DNA of 11,433 nucleotides from a bacterium. Lineage in GTDB: Bacteria > SZUA-79 > Acidulodesulfobacterales > Acidulodesulfobacteraceae. Shown here piece after piece: positions 6,385 to 11,433 of the stretch. The stretch lies in NCBI GenBank assembly GCA_021799935.1, contig JAJYZM010000011.1, positions 1 through 11,433 of the forward strand, given 5' to 3'. The notes beneath the pieces were generated by a model that saw only the letters and a list, made by a program, of their open reading frames with translations, made no database searches and was not told the DNA's origin. Every line of letters begins with the position of its first letter. Positions within the stretch are counted from its first letter, which is position 1. The translations under genes were made by a program, and so were the position numbers.

Positions 6385-8574
6385 ATGCGTAAATCATTAT
6401 TCGGCTTACTCAAAACAGCTAATATTATACCATTTATTCTTACCGCTTTAATTATATCAACGATATTTTCCTTAAATACAGCCAGCGCTTTAGGAAATTC
6501 AGGTGGAGAAACAAAACATTCGCCAAAATATCCAGCATACAATATTCTTTCAAAAAAAGGTTATATTTATTTAAATTTCAGGGATATTTCCATACCGACT
6601 TTAGTGAATTTTATATCCAAGATTACACATAAAAATTTTATATATTCGGGGAAACTTCAGGGAAAAGTTACGATTATTTCTTCAAAGAAAATTACCACCG
6701 CCGAAGCCTATAAAGTTTTTCTTACGGCGCTTTCCTATAAAGGCTATGCGATTATTAAAAGAAACGGGGTTTATAAAATAGTTCAGTCGTCTTCGGCAAG
6801 ACAGAGCGCAGTTCCGGTTAATGTAGAAGGCTTAAGCGGACATCAATTCGAAACCCAGATAATACGTTTAGATTATATGAATGCGCAGAGTATGGCAAAT
6901 ATTTTAATGCCTCTGCTTTCGCCTTCGGCAAATATTCAAACATATGCGCTGACTAATTCGCTGATTATCACAGACTATGCTTCAGATATAAGAAAAGCCG
7001 ACAAAATAATAAAAGCTCTAGACGTTCCGGACTACGGACAGCAAATCGGCGTTATTCCGGTAAAATACGTAAAAGTTTCTAAAATAGCTTCTGTTTTAAA
7101 TACGATATATACGGGTTCTGTTGCGGCGAATTTTTCTATTCCTAATATTAACTCACAGTTCGTAAGGATTATTCCGTATCCTTCCCTAAATTCCATTATC
7201 GTTATGGCAACCCCCGCAAATTTTAAAAAAATTATTAAATTTATTAAATCTTTGGACGTAAGTTCAAATAATCAGACCCTAAAGACTTACGTGTATAAAC
7301 TTAAATACGCAAAAGCAAAAACTATATCTAAAATTTTAACTAATATGATTTCTCATGCTAAAACGCTTGTAAAATCGGGTAAACGGTCCGGCAACGCGCC
7401 TATAAGACCTGCGGGGCCCCAGTTTTTAAAAGGACGGCCGAATTCCGCTATATCTGGCTCGGCTTCGGCAACGGCTGAAGGAGGAGGAGTATCTGTTATA
7501 GGAAAAGCGGTTATAATACCGGATAAAGATGAAAATTCGCTTATAATAGAAACTACTCCGGCGCAATACGTCTCTCTCGTGAGAGTAATTAAACAACTCG
7601 ATAAAAAAAGAAAGCAGGTATTCGTTCAAGTTATTATAGCAGAGGTTAACCTGACTAAATCTTCGGAGATAGGCAGCCAGTATTACGGATTTAAGGGAAA
7701 TTTTTTCGGAGACGCTAATTACAATATGAGCCAGGGCATATCGAGCTTTTTGTCCAATCCTTTTACGACATCGGGATTGATTGCCGGAGCCGCAGGAGGA
7801 TCCATAACCCTGCCAATCGGACCTAACGGCGTTTCGGAAACTGTGCCTTCGTTCGCCGCCCTGTTCCAGCTTATTGCTACAAACTCTGCCGTAAATGTTT
7901 TATCCGCTCCGGATTTGTTGACGTTGGACAACCAGAAAGCGTCCATAATGGTCGGCGAAAACGTTCCTTTTATTACGTCTTCGGCTACGAGCCAGTTTGA
8001 ACTGCAAAATATCGTAACTCAGGTAGAAAGGCAAAATGTGGGAGTAAAACTTCAAATTACGCCGACCATAAATTCCGGAAATTATTTAACTTTAAAAATA
8101 TATGCTAAAATTTCTTCCATAATTCCGAATCCTTCAGGTTTAAACGCCAACGAAGTAGGGCCAACGACCTCGAACAGATATATAAAAACGAGGATTATGA
8201 TAAAAAACAACCAGACTGTTATTATAGGCGGCTTGATTCAGAATACCGTCAATAATTCCACGACCGGAATTCCCCTCCTTGACGATATACCTTTGTTAGG
8301 TTATTTGTTTAAAGATAAAAACAGCTCTGTAGAAAAAGATAATCTCGTTATACTTATATCGCCTAAAATTATTTCGTCAACTAAAACTCTCGTAAGTATT
8401 ACCAATAAACATAACAAGAAATTTCTGGCGTCATTAGAAAAAGAAAAACAGCCGCTTCCGGGAGCAAGAAAAATGGTTATAGTTTCTCCGGATTATATAA
8501 AGCCGTCTAATATTAAGACAAATATTAAGACAAAAGCCGATAATAATAAAAATAATAAGAAACTACACAATTAA
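6385..8574 (+). CDS. gspD: GspD, T2SS outer-membrane secretin
   Basis: GspD forms the multimeric outer-membrane channel through which folded T2SS substrates leave. The 729 residues read as a signal peptide (1-35, ending TASA), N0 (about 58-135, which binds GspC), N1 (about 155-215), N2 (about 220-291), N3 (about 298-406, interrupted by a Ser/Gly/Pro-rich loop at about 330-370), and the secretin barrel (about 407-663). The signature NVLSAPDLLTLDNQKASIMVG and the closing TGIPLLDDIPLLGYLF motif are present; the latter has Asp where the family usually has Gly (LGDIP). Residues 664-729 form a Lys/Asn-rich tail, probably the pilotin-binding or S region, with a small internal duplication. Length is normal for the family. 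The ATG is backed by the signal peptide but has no Shine-Dalgarno site; the preceding 30 bases are almost all A and T. Confidence 0.96.
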   Translation: MRKSLFGLLKTANIIPFILTALIISTIFSLNTASALGNSGGETKHSPKYPAYNILSKKGYIYLNFRDISIPTLVNFISKITHKNFIYSGKLQGKVTIISSKKITTAEAYKVFLTALSYKGYAIIKRNGVYKIVQSSSARQSAVPVNVEGLSGHQFETQIIRLDYMNAQSMANILMPLLSPSANIQTYALTNSLIITDYASDIRKADKIIKALDVPDYGQQIGVIPVKYVKVSKIASVLNTIYTGSVAANFSIPNINSQFVRIIPYPSLNSIIVMATPANFKKIIKFIKSLDVSSNNQTLKTYVYKLKYAKAKTISKILTNMISHAKTLVKSGKRSGNAPIRPAGPQFLKGRPNSAISGSASATAEGGGVSVIGKAVIIPDKDENSLIIETTPAQYVSLVRVIKQLDKKRKQVFVQVIIAEVNLTKSSEIGSQYYGFKGNFFGDANYNMSQGISSFLSNPFTTSGLIAGAAGGSITLPIGPNGVSETVPSFAALFQLIATNSAVNVLSAPDLLTLDNQKASIMVGENVPFITSSATSQFELQNIVTQVERQNVGVKLQITPTINSGNYLTLKIYAKISSIIPNPSGLNANEVGPTTSNRYIKTRIMIKNNQTVIIGGLIQNTVNNSTTGIPLLDDIPLLGYLFKDKNSSVEKDNLVILISPKIISSTKTLVSITNKHNKKFLASLEKEKQPLPGARKMVIVSPDYIKPSNIKTNIKTKADNNKNNKKLHN
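8509..8532 (+). repeat. 12-bp perfect tandem duplication in the gspD tail
   Basis: AATATTAAGACA occurs twice head to tail (8509-8520 and 8521-8532), giving the residues NIKTNIKT in the C-terminal tail. It keeps the frame and probably reflects slippage in a low-complexity region. Confidence 0.9.
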
Positions 8575-8644
8575 AGCCAAGGCTAAAACTACACTAAAAA
8601 CCTAAATAAAGTAAAAATCAACGTATTTTAAAATATACTCAAAA

Positions 8645-10303
8645 ATGAATTCCCTCAAAGAATTCCAAAAATTAAAAGAATTTAACGATGAGAATGTCCG
8701 TCGTATTATAAGGAAAAATTTTTCTTCCATATATCTTAAAAAAAATCTAATTCTTCCAGTTCCGCTTCAAGATAATTCGTTATGCAATATCTTTGTTACG
8801 CAAAATACTAAAAATTTCGATGTCGTTAGCGACGTTTTGATGAAATTAGATATCGCCGATAAAAACGTAGTTGTGATACCCGAAGAAGAACTGATAAACC
8901 TTATAAACTCTATTTACGATACCAGCTTAGATTCTATTAAAAATAGTAAAAACGGTTTAGGCGGCATAAAAGGCGTAAACGGGTATAATGGAGAAGACGG
9001 AGGAGAATGGGTTTCAGACGGAGGCGCGGGTGGTACAGAATCCGGCAGTGGGCCGGCCAACGATTTAAAAAGTTTCGAGCACATAGATTTAATAGACGAA
9101 AATTCGGAAGCGCCGGCAATAAAGTTTATAAACGTTATAATACTCGAAGCGCTTAAAGAAAACGCCTCCGACATTCATATAGAGCCTTTTCAGGATTATC
9201 TGTCGGTAAAATTCAGGACAGACGGTTCACTAAACGAAAAATTAAGGCCGCATGTCAATTTAAAAAACAGCATAGTTTCTAGAATAAAGGTTATGGCGGG
9301 GCTCGATATCGCCGAAAAAAGGCTTCCGCAGGACGGCAGGATCCAGCTTGTCGCAAGAAATAAAAATATCGATATAAGGGTTTCTATAGTGCCGACTATT
9401 TTCGGGGAAAGAGTAGTCCTAAGGCTTTTAGATAAATCGTTAAATATTTACGATATAACCGAAGTAGGCATAGACGAAAAATTTTTGCCTTCAGTAAAAA
9501 CCGCCCTTTCTAAAACTACCGGAATGGTTATTTCGACGGGGCCTACCGGTTCCGGAAAAACTACGACGCTTTATTCGTTTATAAACGAGGTTATGAAACT
9601 TTATTCCGACAAAAACATCCTTACTATTGAAGACCCGGTGGAATACCAGATTAAAGGCATTTCCCAGATAAACGTGAATAACAAGATAGGACTTACGTTC
9701 GCTAAAGGATTAAGACATATATTAAGGCAGGACCCGGACGTTATAATGATCGGCGAAATAAGGGATTCGGAAACGGCGGAAATTGCTATACAGTCGGCAA
9801 TGACGGGGCATTTAGTGCTTTCGACGCTTCATACCAACGATTCGGCTAGCGCCTTCGCGAGGCTTACCGATATGGGCATAGAGCCGTTTTTAATAGCTTC
9901 TTCTATATCTATAGTTTTTGCGCAGAGGCTTTTAAGGAAACTCTGTCCTGATTGCAGGGAGTCGTACGAAATTAGCGGCGAAGACGTTAAACTTTTAATT
10001 TCGGACGAACAGTCGGAAATAATGCCCGTAATAAATGAAATTCTTTCAAGAGGAACGTTTTATACTCAGAAAGGCTGTAAAGAATGTAATTTTACCGGAT
10101 ATAAGGGCAGAACCGCTATATATGAAATTCTCGAAGTTAACGACGACATAAGGTCTTTGATTATGACCAGGGCAAGCTCTCAGGAGATAAAATTAAAAGC
10201 CGTTAAATTCGGAATGAGCACCTTGAGGGTCGAGGCCATAAGGAAATTTGCATCCGGACTTACGTCTATTGCCGAAGTAGTAAGGGTTTCCGAAGAAGAT
10301 TAA
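8645..10303 (+). CDS. gspE: GspE, T2SS assembly ATPase
   Basis: GspE is the cytoplasmic hexameric ATPase that drives pseudopilus extension through GspL and GspF. The 552 residues show an N-terminal domain (1-100), a glycine-rich linker (about 103-137), the N2 domain with SDIHIEPF and RTDGSL (about 145-260), Walker A GPTGSGKTT (299-307), Walker B region IMIGEIRD (367-374), and the His box GHLVLSTLHTND (388-399). A tetracysteine zinc site is formed by Cys434, Cys437, Cys478 and Cys481, typical of GspE. All catalytic motifs are intact. The linker includes six consecutive Gly-X-Y triplets, which is unusual. The ATG has no Shine-Dalgarno site and lies 70 bases after gspD. The closest alternative, PilB of type IV pili, is less likely beside gspD, gspJ and gspG. 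The next gene is gspJ rather than the usual gspF. Confidence 0.95.
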   Translation: MNSLKEFQKLKEFNDENVRRIIRKNFSSIYLKKNLILPVPLQDNSLCNIFVTQNTKNFDVVSDVLMKLDIADKNVVVIPEEELINLINSIYDTSLDSIKNSKNGLGGIKGVNGYNGEDGGEWVSDGGAGGTESGSGPANDLKSFEHIDLIDENSEAPAIKFINVIILEALKENASDIHIEPFQDYLSVKFRTDGSLNEKLRPHVNLKNSIVSRIKVMAGLDIAEKRLPQDGRIQLVARNKNIDIRVSIVPTIFGERVVLRLLDKSLNIYDITEVGIDEKFLPSVKTALSKTTGMVISTGPTGSGKTTTLYSFINEVMKLYSDKNILTIEDPVEYQIKGISQINVNNKIGLTFAKGLRHILRQDPDVIMIGEIRDSETAEIAIQSAMTGHLVLSTLHTNDSASAFARLTDMGIEPFLIASSISIVFAQRLLRKLCPDCRESYEISGEDVKLLISDEQSEIMPVINEILSRGTFYTQKGCKECNFTGYKGRTAIYEILEVNDDIRSLIMTRASSQEIKLKAVKFGMSTLRVEAIRKFASGLTSIAEVVRVSEED

Positions 10304-10327
10304 ACTAATTAAACCGTTAAAACCTAA

Positions 10328-11014
10328 ATGCTCCTAAACGAAACTAAAATAATAAATCGACCTGTTATTTTTCGAGAATCGGCCTTTACTTTGATAGAAA
10401 CCTTAATCGCCATGGTAGTTCTTTCGATAATGCTTCTGTTTTTATATTTTATATTTAAAACAACCGTCAGAAATAGAAATTTAGCCGTAAAATCCAGCAA
10501 ACCTTACATAGAAGCAAATTTAATATTCAGCGAATTTCATAAAAAACTTACGGAATTTAATTATTCATATCCCGTTTTTATTGCTGATTATGACACAAAG
10601 AACGGACAAAAATTGCCGTATGTATATTTTTCAGGTTTGTCCGAAACTCCAGTACCTTTCTCGAAAGCGGAATCGAAAGAAAACATTAATTATTTTTACT
10701 TAAAAAGGCAAAAAAATAAAAATATAAATAGACAAATAAAAATGAAGAGCGTCGCAAATACTATACTTTACGAACTTATATACGAACGCTCTTTTTATAA
10801 AAATAAAGACGGAAACCTCAAAGTTTTTTTAGACAAAGTCGTAATAGCAAAAAACCTAGCTTTTTTATATATCGCTTATTATTACGGAGGATTATGGCTT
10901 GACAGGTTTAATTATAATGCCTATAATTCAGCGCCGTTGGGCGTTAAATTAAAATTTGGAATTCTTGTGAACGGAACAGTAAATAAATTTAAATATCAAT
11001 TTAATATGCAGTAG
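10328..11014 (+). CDS. gspJ: GspJ, T2SS minor pseudopilin
   Basis: GspJ joins GspI and GspK in the complex at the pseudopilus tip. The 228-residue precursor has the prepilin motif ESA|FTLIETLIAMVVLS, with Ala19 rather than Gly at -1, Phe20 at +1 and Glu24 at +5, followed by a hydrophobic helix to about residue 43. The C-terminal half contains YYYGGLWLDRFNYN and APLGVKLKFGILVNG, matching the GspJ pattern of an aromatic-rich strand with Trp followed by a leucine- or proline-led strand. Length fits GspJ, the largest pseudopilin after GspK. It starts 24 bases after gspE with no Shine-Dalgarno site, consistent with the same transcript as gspD and gspE. The Ala at -1 may slow processing. Confidence 0.85.
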   Translation: MLLNETKIINRPVIFRESAFTLIETLIAMVVLSIMLLFLYFIFKTTVRNRNLAVKSSKPYIEANLIFSEFHKKLTEFNYSYPVFIADYDTKNGQKLPYVYFSGLSETPVPFSKAESKENINYFYLKRQKNKNINRQIKMKSVANTILYELIYERSFYKNKDGNLKVFLDKVVIAKNLAFLYIAYYYGGLWLDRFNYNAYNSAPLGVKLKFGILVNGTVNKFKYQFNMQ

Positions 11015-11068
11015 ATATAAAATCTTTTTCAATTCTATAGGTATATTATGTACATACAAACAGTCTTT

Positions 11069-11097
11069 TTGTAAAAAAAAGCCGAAAATATTATAAT
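11069..11097 (+). promoter_or_regulatory. Sigma-70-type promoter for gspG
   Basis: TTGTAA (11069-11074), exactly 17 bases, then a perfect TATAAT (11092-11097). The start would be near 11104, leaving a leader of about 70 bases before the gspG ATG. A separate promoter suits the major pseudopilin, needed in far greater amounts than the other components. Surrounding AT-richness raises the chance of a fortuitous match. Confidence 0.6.
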
Positions 11098-11174
11098 TTC
11101 TTTATACATTGTTATATTATATATAGATTTTTATGCGGTATTTTAATAAAATATATAGGTGAGGCTATATAAAT

Positions 11175-11433
11175 ATGTGCAAATACGTTAAATATTCAAA
11201 TAAATTTAAATCGTTAAATTCAAACGGCGGTTTTACTTTAATCGAACTTTTGATAGTTCTCGTAATTATCGCCATCCTTGCAACCATAATAGTTCCCAGG
11301 ATAATGTTTGCTCCGCACAAAGCTAAAGAGACGGCCGCAGTGGTTCAGATCAAAAATTTTGAAACGGCGCTTGCCCTCTACAAACTTCAGAGTGGAAACT
11401 ATCCTACGACTGCGCAAGGCTTGGAAGCGCTTG
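11175..11433 (+). CDS. gspG: GspG, T2SS major pseudopilin (3' end missing)
   Basis: GspG is the main subunit of the pseudopilus that pushes substrates through the secretin. The 86 visible residues include a 19-residue leader, the prepilin cleavage site NGG|FTLIELLIVLVIIAIL (Gly19 at -1, Glu at +5), and the diagnostic GspG motif YPTTAQGLEAL at the window edge. The start is supported by AGGTGAGG (11157-11164), 10 bases upstream of the ATG, which makes it the only T2SS gene here with a clear Shine-Dalgarno site. The reading frame is open to the last base. It follows gspJ after a 160-base gap containing a promoter-like sequence. Confidence 0.93.
   Translation, partial: MCKYVKYSNKFKSLNSNGGFTLIELLIVLVIIAILATIIVPRIMFAPHKAKETAAVVQIKNFETALALYKLQSGNYPTTAQGLEAL

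Noticed and set aside
8914..9174. Minus-strand proline-rich open frame opposite the gspE linker
   Set aside because: The prolines are the complement of glycine codons in gspE; no independent coding signal.
8645..10303. PilB of a type IV pilus rather than GspE
   Set aside because: Neighbouring gspD, gspJ and gspG make T2SS the simpler reading, although the families are closely related.

Overview
This window holds most of a rearranged type II secretion system (T2SS, Gsp) gene cluster from a diderm bacterium, with a separate two-gene lipoprotein operon embedded in it. All recognised genes are on the + strand. The T2SS genes are AT-rich, with many A/T-ending codons. A Gram-negative cell envelope is certain from the secretin, the GspC PDZ protein and two lipoproteins. 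A deltaproteobacterial (Desulfobacterota-like) lineage is plausible, but the sequence does not prove it.

Layout. Positions 3-2383 hold a tightly packed block: gspL (5' end outside the window), gspC and gspI, with start and stop codons adjacent or overlapping. A 306-bp gap (2384-2689) follows. It contains two strong dyads, one a perfect 34-bp palindrome, and a near-consensus sigma-54 promoter at 2616-2631. This promoter points into a lipoprotein with a seven-bladed beta-propeller (2690-3907) and a Tat-exported, lipobox-bearing metallophosphoesterase (3949-6102). The pair ends at an intrinsic terminator (6130-6168). A new sigma-70-like promoter (6298-6325) then leads into gspD (secretin), gspE (ATPase) and gspJ (minor pseudopilin). 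gspG (major pseudopilin) has its own promoter (11069-11097) and is cut by the window end.

How the genes work together. GspE powers assembly of a pseudopilus made of GspG with GspI and GspJ at its tip. GspL links the ATPase to the inner membrane, and GspC connects the inner platform to the GspD outer-membrane channel. GspF, GspH, GspK, GspM and the prepilin peptidase are not in the window. The inserted pair is not a machine component. Both products carry export signals and lipid-attachment cysteines, and the pair has its own promoter and terminator, clear Shine-Dalgarno sites and higher GC. The most interesting reading, which is inference, is that they are sigma-54-controlled surface or secreted proteins carried inside the secretion cluster, possibly cargo of this T2SS.
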